This document shows, in pieces, positions 1 through 5,611 of a stretch of 5,733 nt of DNA (positions within the stretch are counted from its first letter, which is position 1; each line of letters begins with the position of its first letter). The translations under genes and the position numbers were made by a program. Origin of the DNA: DAOTTW01 sp034437615 (GTDB lineage Bacteria; Chloroflexota; Anaerolineae; Aggregatilineales; Phototrophicaceae); the NCBI GenBank assembly GCA_034437615.1, contig DAOTTW010000475.1, positions 1-5,733 on the forward strand. The letters are read 5' to 3'. The notes below the pieces were generated by a model. That model made no database searches and had not been told where the DNA came from. It saw nothing but the letters and a program-made list of their open reading frames with translations.

Positions 1-1
1 G

Positions 2-262
2 ACGCAGCAGGGACAGAGCGTCCGCGCGCTGAGCTATTTCCTCGACTACGACGGCACCATCTACCGCTTCACCGGAATCACGACGGCCAACGCCTACGAC
101 ACCCATCGCCCGGCGTTCGAGCGCACGATGGGTGGATTCGAGGAGCTCCGCGACCCGACGAAGCTGAACGTCAAGCCCGCACGCGTCGACGTCCGCACCG
201 CCGGCCGGTCGCAGCCCTTCGCCGAGTTCGTGCGCCCGAGCGCTTACCAGAGGCGAGCATAA
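2..262 (+). CDS. C-terminal fragment of an M48-type (BepA/YfgC-like) metalloprotease
   Basis: An 86-residue reading enters from the left edge and stops at TAA 260-262. It reads as the C-terminal accessory part of exported M48 zinc metallopeptidases of the BepA/YfgC type: a strand pair with ALSYFLDYDGTIYRFTGIT, then FERTMGGFEELRDP and the LNVKPARVDVRTA segment. The HEXXH catalytic region lies upstream of the window, so activity cannot be judged. In relatives known to me, the FAEFV segment is followed by another stretch of roughly 30 residues ending in a short beta motif; here translation stops soon after it, so the 3' end also looks truncated. The DNA is more GC-rich than the cas genes (38 of the first 60 bases are G or C). 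It has no functional link to the CRISPR genes. The family call is from remembered patterns and is moderately sure. Confidence 0.6.
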   Translation, partial: TQQGQSVRALSYFLDYDGTIYRFTGITTANAYDTHRPAFERTMGGFEELRDPTKLNVKPARVDVRTAGRSQPFAEFVRPSAYQRRA

Positions 263-285
263 ACGATCAGCCTGTTGTCAGTCAG

Positions 286-1038
286 ATGACGGTCGCCCCC
301 GGTTTACACCTGTCACCGGACGTATTCGGCCCGCAAAAGCAATATGTTGCAAGTGAAGATAAAAAGAAGGGCAAGACATGGCGGTTCATTCGTTTCGATC
401 CTGGTCGTGATCTTTGGCGCGATTATCACACGCTCCTGTCGCTTGACCATGATGCCATGACCCCACCTGCCGTTGTTGAGTGGTTTTCCCGCTTGACCTT
501 CGATGACGTATTTGACGAGGACGCTGTTCTGGATTTGGCAGCAACAGGAATGCTGGCTGACCAAGCCAAGCCCGTATTCTATCGGCAAGAACGCTTACCG
601 TTACCCGCAGTAATTTTACGTGAACCACGCAACGCACGCCTAATAGGTGAAGCAATTCAACTGGCAGACAGCATCGCAAAGCAGCTTAGTTGGGCACTCA
701 GTAAGCTAGCAGAGCAGGTGCTGATGCGTGGCAGCGAACGTGAGCCAGATAAGGAGGACAAAAGGAAACTCATCACCCAATGGGATGCGCAATCGCTCTA
801 CTGGGCAGGGCTAGAACCGCACTTCTGGACGTTTGTGCAGCAACTCAATCAGCAAATACCCGAAGCGCCCGATAACTGGCGCATTGCCCTGCAACAGCAG
901 GCACTCACAGCGCTTGCCGCTGCTGCCCGCATGAGTGGCACGGATGCCGCCGCATTGCATGGGCAAGTCGTCGCAGAACGCACACTGAACATCGGCATTC
1001 ATAGAGTCTTCGATAAAGCATCACAAGCCGCATCCTAG
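286..1038 (+). CDS. cse1: Type I-E Cascade large subunit Cse1/Cas8e, N-terminally truncated
   Basis: Cse1 (CasA, Cas8e) is the large subunit of type I-E Cascade; it reads the PAM, helps open the target and recruits Cas3. The 250 residues match the second half of the family: an FRPDRALWRDLH-like segment (FIRFDPGRDLWRDYHTLL, residues 34-51), the ADQAK...RQERLPLP segment (91-106), then a helix-rich tail with SLYWAGLEPHFWTFVQQL (170-187), corresponding to the C-terminal four-helix bundle. Full-length members are about 500 residues, so roughly the first half, including the main PAM-contacting loop, is missing. The ATG at 286 is simply the first in-frame Met. Residues before it (NDQPVVSQ, from about 262) also look Cse1-like, so homology begins at the junction and the ATG is probably an internal Met. 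No convincing ribosome binding site precedes it. The gene ends 19 bases before cse2. Identity is solid; function as a complete subunit is doubtful. Confidence 0.9.
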   Translation: MTVAPGLHLSPDVFGPQKQYVASEDKKKGKTWRFIRFDPGRDLWRDYHTLLSLDHDAMTPPAVVEWFSRLTFDDVFDEDAVLDLAATGMLADQAKPVFYRQERLPLPAVILREPRNARLIGEAIQLADSIAKQLSWALSKLAEQVLMRGSEREPDKEDKRKLITQWDAQSLYWAGLEPHFWTFVQQLNQQIPEAPDNWRIALQQQALTALAAAARMSGTDAAALHGQVVAERTLNIGIHRVFDKASQAAS

Positions 1039-1057
1039 CGAAAGGTCAGGTAACCAT

Positions 1058-1558
1058 ATGCAACGTGAAACACAGCAAGAGCCATTCGTCGAATACCTGG
1101 AAAAGCACCGCGAAGACCGCGCCATGCTCGCTGAATTGCGGCGCGGCCTCGGTCGGGAGCCAGGAGAAGCCCCCGGCATGTTTCCCTACATCATGCCATT
1201 TGTACCGGAAACGGCATACGGGCACTATGAAGCCAATCTTTACCTGCTGGCGTCGTTGTTCGCCTTGCACCCGGTATCAGCCAGATCCGGCAACATAGGC
1301 ACACACCTGAAGGCGCTGGCTGATTCAGCAGATAACCATGAAGCGACTACACGTCGTTTTGTGCAATTGCTCAACCAGCACCGTGACGCCCTCGTGACGC
1401 CATTACGCCAGCATATCAGCCTGCTGAAGGCCCACGATGTGGGCGTCAACTGGCACCGTCTGCTGTACGACCTGCGCTATTGGGATCACCCTGAGCGTTT
1501 TGTACAAAAGCAATGGGCCGCCGCTTACTGGCATGAAGCCAGCAAGAATCACAGCTAA
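1058..1558 (+). CDS. cse2: Type I-E Cascade small subunit Cse2/CasB (Cas11)
   Basis: Cse2 forms the dimeric 'belly' of Cascade, contacting the crRNA and stabilising the displaced DNA strand. The 166 residues are close to the usual length (E. coli about 160). The family signature is visible: the basic segment RAMLAELRRGLGREPGEAP (21-39), the helical LYLLASLFALHP (61-72) with GNIGTHLKAL following (78-87), the TRRFVQLLNQHRDALVTPLRQ helices (98-118), and the strongly conserved NWHRLLYDLRYW...ERFVQKQWAAAYW end (131-158). The start at 1058 is supported by AGG at 1048-1050, 7 bases upstream. It lies 19 bases after cse1 and 44 bases before cas7e, consistent with one operon. Basic and all-alpha as expected; nothing is missing. 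Confidence 0.95.
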   Translation: MQRETQQEPFVEYLEKHREDRAMLAELRRGLGREPGEAPGMFPYIMPFVPETAYGHYEANLYLLASLFALHPVSARSGNIGTHLKALADSADNHEATTRRFVQLLNQHRDALVTPLRQHISLLKAHDVGVNWHRLLYDLRYWDHPERFVQKQWAAAYWHEASKNHS

Positions 1559-1602
1559 CCATCCATAAGAATATCAACGAAACATATTGAGGAGCAGTTA
1601 CC

Positions 1603-2718
1603 ATGATTATTGAACTACACGCTATTCAGACCTTCGGACCCTCCAACCTGAACCGCGACGACACGGGCAACCCAAAAGAAGCGCTGTTCGGCGGTGTACG
1701 CCGTGCCCGTGTATCATCGCAAGCTGCCAAGCGTGCCATGCGCGTCTCAGAGATTTTTCAGCAGGCCATCAGCACAAAAACAGGCACTCGCAGCAAACGC
1801 ATCCTTGCCGAACTGCGCCAGCGCCTGATTAATGCAGGCATTCCCGAAGAACAAGCGCAGGAAGGTGCTGCACATGTCATCAACGCGACCTTCGCCAAGC
1901 CGGATAAACGCGATTCCGACAAGACCAACGTTTTGGTCTACATCAGCCCGGATGAACTGGACGAATTAGCAGCGTATGTACAGGAAGCCTGCAATGCTGG
2001 CAAACTGCCCGATGAAAAACAAATCAAGCGCGACCTTGTCAAGCGTCTAAAGGAACGCGGGCTTGCGCCAGATATTGCGCTATTTGGACGTATGTTGGCG
2101 GATAACCCCGCACTCAAGGTGGATGCCGCTTGTCAGGTGGCGCACGCGCTATCAACCCATGAGGTCAACAGCGCTGAGTTTGACTATTTTACGGCTGTGG
2201 ACGACTGGAACCCCGGCGAGGAATCTGGGGCAGGAATGCTGGGACTCGTTGCGTTTAATTCTGCTACCTACTATCGTTGTATCCGCATCGACTGGGAGCA
2301 GCTTGTCAGCAACTTGCACGGCGACACAGCACTGGCCCAAAACACGGTTATCGCGATGATGCAGGCTTTTGCGCTGGTCGTACCCACAGGCATGACCAAC
2401 AGCTTCGTCAACCAGCACGCGCCGGATTTCTTGCTGGCAGTGGCGCGACCGGGCAACGACGGGCAATCGCTGGATAACGCCTTTGAACAGCCTGTGCGTG
2501 CTCAACGCGGCAGCGGCTACGCTGAACCATCCGTGCAGCGACTGGCTGCATACTGGGAACAAGTAGACCGCGCTTTTCGTATCAGCCAGCCTGCTGTTGC
2601 GGTTATGAACCCGCGTGGCTACAAACTGGCTTCACAGGAACTTATGGACGCTGTGCAGCCAGACCTACAAAGCTGGGTCGCCGCGATTACCAACGAACTT
2701 ACCACACAGGGGGCATAG
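1603..2718 (+). CDS. cas7e: Type I-E Cascade backbone protein Cas7e (Cse4/CasC)
   Basis: Cas7e polymerises (six copies in E. coli Cascade) along the crRNA and forms the helical backbone. The 371 residues compare with about 363 in E. coli. The N-terminus has the family hallmark MIIELHAIQTFGPSNLNRDD followed by RRARVSSQAAKRAMR (33-47), the RNA-binding SSQxxKR motif. Further family blocks are HEVNSAEFDYFTAVDD (186-201), GAGMLGLVAFNSATYYR (209-225) and VPTGMTNSFVNQHAPDFLLAVARP (260-283). A strong Shine-Dalgarno GAGGAG at 1589-1594, 8 bases before the ATG, fixes the start and fits the high copy number of this subunit. The stop is only 4 bases before the cas5e start. Complete and unremarkable. Confidence 0.97.
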   Translation: MIIELHAIQTFGPSNLNRDDTGNPKEALFGGVRRARVSSQAAKRAMRVSEIFQQAISTKTGTRSKRILAELRQRLINAGIPEEQAQEGAAHVINATFAKPDKRDSDKTNVLVYISPDELDELAAYVQEACNAGKLPDEKQIKRDLVKRLKERGLAPDIALFGRMLADNPALKVDAACQVAHALSTHEVNSAEFDYFTAVDDWNPGEESGAGMLGLVAFNSATYYRCIRIDWEQLVSNLHGDTALAQNTVIAMMQAFALVVPTGMTNSFVNQHAPDFLLAVARPGNDGQSLDNAFEQPVRAQRGSGYAEPSVQRLAAYWEQVDRAFRISQPAVAVMNPRGYKLASQELMDAVQPDLQSWVAAITNELTTQGA

Positions 2719-2722
2719 ACAA

Positions 2723-3403
2723 ATGCCGACTTTGTTATTACGGCTGAGCGCTCCCATGCAAGCCTGGGGCACACAAAGCCACTTCGGTCACCGTGACACA
2801 GGGCGTGAACCATCCAAAAGCGCGATTATCGGCTTGCTTTGCGCTGCCCTGGGGTGGTCACGCGATCATCCCAGCGAGGATTTACAAGCCTTGACTGACT
2901 TACGCATGGGCGTGCGCGTGGATCGAGAAGGTATAATCCGGCGCGACTTCCAGACAGCAGGCATGGGCGGCATCTGGAAAGTTAGCGGGGGCGTTAAGCG
3001 CGATCTGGTGCTATCTGACCGCTACTACCTGGCAGATGCCAAGTTCCTGGTCGGCCTGGAAGGTGACGCCGACACCCTGCAAGCACTTCAAACCGCATTA
3101 CAAAACCCGGTCTGGTTCTTGTTCCTGGGGCGCAAGGCGTTTATCCCATCTGAGCGCGTCTGGTTACCGGATGGCCTGCAACCTGCTGACCTGGAGACGA
3201 CGTTAGCGGCCTATCCCTGGCTTGGACGCGGCGAACCGCCCGACCAACTACGCCTTGTGATCGAAGACCCTGACGGTGAGATGGTGCGCAACGATTATGT
3301 GCTGTCTTTTGCAAGGCGGCGCTTTCTGCCACGTCGGATGCGCATGAGCTACATCTCTACACCTGCACAACCTGGCAACAATCACACCGCGGAGGACAAA
3401 TGA
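2723..3403 (+). CDS. cas5e: Type I-E Cascade subunit Cas5e (CasD)
   Basis: Cas5e caps the 5' end of the crRNA, binding the 8-base repeat-derived handle and contacting Cse1. The start at ATG 2723 gives 226 residues (E. coli about 224) and begins MPTLLLRLSAPMQAWG, the typical family N-terminus; AGGGGG at 2708-2713 provides the ribosome binding site. The frame remains open to an earlier ATG at 2615, but that lies inside cas7e and adds non-homologous residues, so it is rejected. Family blocks include EPSKSAIIGLLCAALG (29-44), the glycine-rich QTAGMGGIW (77-85), YYLADAKFLVGLEG (101-114) and FLFLGRKAFIPS (132-143), the last being the classic Cas5 LGRK motif. The TGA stop (3401-3403) overlaps the cas6e start, indicating translational coupling. 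Confidence 0.96.
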   Translation: MPTLLLRLSAPMQAWGTQSHFGHRDTGREPSKSAIIGLLCAALGWSRDHPSEDLQALTDLRMGVRVDREGIIRRDFQTAGMGGIWKVSGGVKRDLVLSDRYYLADAKFLVGLEGDADTLQALQTALQNPVWFLFLGRKAFIPSERVWLPDGLQPADLETTLAAYPWLGRGEPPDQLRLVIEDPDGEMVRNDYVLSFARRRFLPRRMRMSYISTPAQPGNNHTAEDK

Positions 3404-4014
3404 TGTACCTCTCACAACTGATCCTGAACCCACGCTCAAAGACCGCACGCCGCGATCTAGCAGACCGCTTTGAGCTACACCGTACCATCCTGAACGCCTT
3501 CCCGGAGGCATTGCCAGAGCATGAGCGCGTTCTGTACCGCGTCGAAGAGGGCACACTAGACCCGTTTGTGCGTATCCTGGTGCAATCGCAGACACAGCCC
3601 AACTGGGCCGAAATTCCGCGTCTACGCGGTAGCTACCTGAAGCATGAGCCACAGGTACGCGAGATTGCAGTCAAAGCCGAGGTAGGCGAACGTAAGCGCT
3701 TTCGTTTGCAGGCTAACCCGACCGTCAAGCGCGATGGCAAACGTCACGCGCTCTACGATGACGAGGCGCTGCTGGGTTGGCTGATGCGCAAGGGTGAGCA
3801 GCACGGCTTCGAGGTGGGACCGCTGGATGTGCGTGCTGCCAAACTCGGCAAAAAACACGGCAAAAACAGGCGGCAAACGTGGCACGCTGTACAATATGAT
3901 GGTGTGCTGACGGTGACCAGCCCTGAGCAATTTACAGCCGCCCTCCGTGACGGCATCGGCAGTGCTAAAGCTTTCGGCTTCGGGATGTTGTCTATCGTTT
4001 TCGCCCAAGCTTAA
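3403..4014 (+). CDS. cas6e: Type I-E crRNA endoribonuclease Cas6e (Cse3/CasE)
   Basis: Cas6e cuts the CRISPR transcript at the 3' base of each repeat hairpin, leaving an 8-base 5' handle, and stays bound in Cascade. Two adjacent ATGs exist at 3400 and 3403. I choose 3403 because the product then begins MYLSQL as in relatives (E. coli MYLSKV) and GGAGG at 3391-3395 is 7 bases away rather than 4; starting at 3400 adds one Met. With this start the catalytic histidine is residue 26 in FELHRTIL, matching His26 of the Thermus enzyme; the nearby tyrosine of that enzyme is Phe23 here. The basic FRLQANPTVKRDGKRHAL block (100-117) and the glycine-rich GIGSAKAFGFGMLSI loop (184-198) are present. About 203 residues, normal for the family. 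It is followed by a 195-base gap containing diverged CRISPR repeats, its own likely substrates. Confidence 0.95.
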   Translation: MYLSQLILNPRSKTARRDLADRFELHRTILNAFPEALPEHERVLYRVEEGTLDPFVRILVQSQTQPNWAEIPRLRGSYLKHEPQVREIAVKAEVGERKRFRLQANPTVKRDGKRHALYDDEALLGWLMRKGEQHGFEVGPLDVRAAKLGKKHGKNRRQTWHAVQYDGVLTVTSPEQFTAALRDGIGSAKAFGFGMLSIVFAQA

Positions 4015-4017
4015 AAT

Positions 4018-4046
4018 TAAATCCTCACTTACGTGGGAGTGATCCG
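4018..4046 (+). repeat. Diverged CRISPR repeat copy 1 (psi-R1)
   Basis: Matches the 5522-5550 repeat at 21 of 29 positions. The core ACGTGGG and a handle-like end GTGATCCG (canonical GTGAACCG) are kept. The left stem arm reads CCTCAC rather than CCCCAC and the right arm GTGGGA, so the stem falls to about five pairs including a wobble. It begins 4 bases after the cas6e stop. Its last three bases also take part in the stem of the hairpin at 4044-4075. Confidence 0.7.
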
Positions 4047-4075
4047 GCCAAACGCCCCGTTTGTGTATGAGCCGG
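4044..4075 (+). other. Bulged hairpin within pseudo-spacer 1
   Basis: CCGGC (4044-4048) pairs with GCCGG (4071-4075). Directly stacked inside it, CAAACG (4049-4054) pairs with CGTTTG (4058-4063) across a CCC loop. Together this makes an 11-pair stem with one 7-base bulge (4064-4070) on the 3' side. No T-tract follows, so it is not a standard intrinsic terminator. Ordinary CRISPR spacers are not expected to carry such a structure, which argues for an RNA-level role here or for a different origin of this DNA. Confidence 0.6.
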
Positions 4076-4079
4076 AGTT

Positions 4080-4108
4080 GATTTCCCCACACACGTGGGG
4101 GTGAATCG
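4080..4108 (+). repeat. Nearly canonical CRISPR repeat in cas6e-cas1 gap (psi-R2)
   Basis: Identical to the canonical repeat at 26 of 29 positions. The differences are two at the 5' end (AT in place of TA at 4081-4082) and one in the handle (GTGAATCG instead of GTGAACCG). The stem CCCCAC/GTGGGG with loop ACAC (4085-4100) is fully intact, so Cas6e should be able to recognise and cut it after 4100 in a transcript. Confidence 0.88.
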
Positions 4109-4145
4109 CGTGCGATCATGTGCACCATTGACGCTGGGAAGGGCA

Positions 4146-4174
4146 AATATCCCCACAGGTGTGGGGCTGACATC
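4146..4174 (+). repeat. Strongly diverged repeat retaining the hairpin (psi-R3)
   Basis: Only 17 of 29 positions match, but the matches concentrate in the stem: CCCCACAGGTGTGGGG at 4151-4166 is a perfect 7-2-7 inverted repeat, a six- to seven-pair hairpin, followed by CTGA where the canonical repeat has GTGA. Flanks and loop have changed while both stem arms are exact. It ends 23 bases before the cas1 Shine-Dalgarno (GGAGG, 4198-4202), so it forms part of the cas1 leader RNA. Confidence 0.6.
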
Positions 4175-4209
4175 AACAAGACACGCACCAAACCTATGGA
4201 GGATTACCG

Positions 4210-5205
4210 ATGCAAGATTTGCGGCGATTACCCAAGCTCCGCGACGGACTGACCTACATCTATGCTGATAAATGCGTCATCCAGCGCTATCGCCAGTCCG
4301 TCGAAATGCAGGACAAGCGCGGCAAAACAGCCTTACCGATTGCCTCGCTGAGCGTTTTACTGCTCGGCCCTGGCACGCGCATCACACATGAAGCTGTGAA
4401 ATTATTGGGGCGCAACGGCTGCTCCATTATCTGGGTCGGGCAAGATGGCACGCGCTACTATGCAGGTGGCACAGGCGAAACACGCAAAGGCTACAGGTTA
4501 CTACATCAAGCTAAGTTGGTCAGCGACCCGCTGCTACATCGTCAGGTCGCCATCCGTATGTATGCCTTCCGTTTCGATGAAACGCTCGACCCTGACCTCA
4601 GCCTGGAGCAGATTCGTGGGCATGAGGGCGCACGGGTACGAGACGCCTACAAATTTGCCAGCCGACGTTACGGTGTTCGCTGGCGTGGACGCCGCTATGA
4701 TCGTGGCAGTTGGGAAGCCACCGACCCCATCAACCGTGCCCTCTCCGCCGCCAATGCCATGCTTAACGGCTTGTGTCATACTGCTATCATCAGTGGTGGC
4801 CTCTCGCCCGGACTCGGCTTCGTCCATACAGGCAAGCAGTTGTCGTTCGTTTATGATGTTGCGGATTTGTACAAAACCGAGGTCAGCATCCCGGTTGCTT
4901 TTGCCGCCACAGCCGCAGGTACAAACGATCTCGAAGCCCGTGTACGGCAGGAGATGCGCCAGAAGCTACGCGAAACCAAGTTATTACAGCGCATTTTGCC
5001 CGACCTGGATACGTTGCTCGCCGTTGACGAGCGCACCGCCCAATCCGACCAGCACGAACACGACAGTGCCCTGCCAACCGACCTGTGGGATGAGCTAGGA
5101 CTCGAATTGGACGATGAAGAGGCACATGATTCACAAGCATCAGACGCCGACGAAAACGGCTTACAAGTCGATAATCCACCCGACACACCCGACGAAAGCG
5201 AATAA
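4210..5205 (+). CDS. cas1: Type I-E CRISPR integrase Cas1
   Basis: Cas1 with Cas2 captures short DNA fragments and integrates them at the leader-proximal repeat. The 331-residue protein aligns by eye along the E. coli Cas1 pattern: N-terminal beta domain (about 1-85, with YIYADKCVIQR and GCSIIWVGQDGTRYYAGG) and the alpha catalytic domain. The metal-binding residues are present: E139 in IRGHEGARVRDAY, H206 in GLGFVHTGKQLSFVYD, and D216 and D219 in YDVADLYK, each exactly two lower than E. coli E141, H208, D218 and D221. Past about residue 288 the protein gains a tail of some 40 residues very rich in Asp and Glu; E. coli Cas1 is 305 residues. GGAGG at 4198-4202 sets the start at 4210. It is preceded by the degenerate repeat region and followed by cas2 after 18 bases. 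Confidence 0.97.
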   Translation: MQDLRRLPKLRDGLTYIYADKCVIQRYRQSVEMQDKRGKTALPIASLSVLLLGPGTRITHEAVKLLGRNGCSIIWVGQDGTRYYAGGTGETRKGYRLLHQAKLVSDPLLHRQVAIRMYAFRFDETLDPDLSLEQIRGHEGARVRDAYKFASRRYGVRWRGRRYDRGSWEATDPINRALSAANAMLNGLCHTAIISGGLSPGLGFVHTGKQLSFVYDVADLYKTEVSIPVAFAATAAGTNDLEARVRQEMRQKLRETKLLQRILPDLDTLLAVDERTAQSDQHEHDSALPTDLWDELGLELDDEEAHDSQASDADENGLQVDNPPDTPDESE

Positions 5206-5223
5206 CAGACAGGAGATAGCACG

Positions 5224-5499
5224 ATGGTCGTCATTATCATGGAACGGGTACCCATTGGCTTGCGGGGTGAACTTTCACGCTGGCTGATCGAACCGCATCC
5301 TGGTGTTTTTGTGGGCCACGTCAGTGCCCTTGTACGTGACAAGCTGTGGGAATTGGTTTGCGCTGGCAGTGCTGGCGGTGGTATCATCCAGTTATGGTCA
5401 ACCAATAACGAGCAAAAATTCGACGTGCGCGTATTTGGTGACACGCGACGTGAAATCGTCGATTACGATGGCTTACGGCTGGTGCGGCGCAGCGGCTGA
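5224..5499 (+). CDS. cas2: Type I-E CRISPR adaptation protein Cas2 (Cas2e)
   Basis: Cas2 dimerises between two Cas1 dimers as the structural core of the integration complex; nuclease activity is not needed for adaptation in E. coli. The 91 residues match the type I-E form (E. coli 94): MVVIIMERVPIGLRGELSRWLIEP (1-24), GVFVGHVSALVRDKLWE (27-43), IIQLWSTNNEQKFDVRVFGD (54-73) and the RREIVDYDGLRLVRR end (75-89). AGGAG at 5211-5215, 8 bases upstream, fixes the ATG at 5224. It ends only 22 bases before the first canonical CRISPR repeat, leaving almost no space for a leader. Complete; no anomaly in the protein. Confidence 0.96.
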   Translation: MVVIIMERVPIGLRGELSRWLIEPHPGVFVGHVSALVRDKLWELVCAGSAGGGIIQLWSTNNEQKFDVRVFGDTRREIVDYDGLRLVRRSG

Positions 5500-5500
5500 T

Positions 5501-5521
5501 CTTTCGGTTTGTTACCGAAGG
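5501..5521 (+). other. Hairpin filling the cas2-array boundary
   Basis: CTTTCGGT (5501-5508) pairs with ACCGAAGG (5514-5521) across the loop TTGTT: eight pairs including one G-T wobble. It occupies exactly the bases between the cas2 stop (5497-5499) plus one base and the first repeat at 5522, where a leader would be expected. There is no T-run after it, so termination is not indicated. It could instead shield the cas2 message end or mark the array boundary; function unknown. Confidence 0.5.
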
Positions 5522-5611
5522 GTATTCCCCACACACGTGGGGGTGAACCGTCAGAGGTCTGCAATCGCAACTCTGCCGCCATGTATTCCCCACACACGTG
5601 GGGGTGAACCG
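5522..5611 (+). CRISPR. Minimal CRISPR array: two repeats, one spacer
   Basis: Two identical 29-base repeats at 5522-5550 and 5583-5611 surround one 32-base spacer (5551-5582), exactly the type I-E 61-base period. Each repeat begins GTATTCCCC, contains the stem CCCCAC-ACAC-GTGGGG and ends with the 8-base handle GTGAACCG, equivalent to the E. coli handle ending AACCG. This orientation makes + the crRNA strand, the same as the cas genes. The position one period further (5644) shows no repeat, so the array ends or is cut short here. No AT-rich leader or recognisable promoter precedes it; transcription by read-through from the cas operon is my inference. Confidence 0.93.

Larger units (their letters stand above)
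4018..4174 (+). CRISPR. Degenerate three-repeat CRISPR-like element inside the cas operon
   Basis: The whole cas6e-cas1 gap is occupied by three diverged copies of the repeat found downstream of cas2, all in the same orientation: 4018-4046 (21 of 29 positions match), 4080-4108 (26 of 29) and 4146-4174 (17 of 29). Start-to-start distances are 62 and 66 bases, against 61 in the canonical array, giving pseudo-spacers of 33 and 37 bases. The stem CCCCAC...GTGGGG is intact in the second and third copies. Sensible interpretations are a decayed array trapped in the operon, or a retained regulatory/processing element (see findings). I infer that it is transcribed with the cas genes, since I see no convincing promoter in the gap. 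Confidence 0.8.

Noticed and set aside
1..285. The cse1 frame stays open to the left edge, suggesting a longer Cse1 or a fusion
   Set aside because: The translated residues are Arg/Pro/His-rich and unlike Cse1, while another frame of the same bases encodes a recognisable protease end; the open frame is a by-product of high GC.
2615..2722. 36-residue N-terminal extension of Cas5e
   Set aside because: It lies wholly inside the cas7e coding region, has no homology to Cas5, and the ATG at 2723 has a ribosome binding site and the typical family N-terminus.
4056..4065. Ten-base match between pseudo-spacer 1 (CCCGTTTGTG) and cas6e at 3561-3570, suggesting autotargeting
   Set aside because: It does not start at the seed end of the pseudo-spacer, and a ten-base match is likely by chance in a window of this size on two strands.
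4128..4153. Promoter for cas1 using TTGACG at 4128-4133
   Set aside because: The only AT-rich -10-like stretch is about 11-14 bases downstream, too close, and the correct spacing falls on CCCCAC.
4534..4827. Minus-strand open frames opposite cas genes, such as this one inside cas1
   Set aside because: They lie antisense to strongly recognised cas genes and show no recognisable protein pattern; they are shadows.
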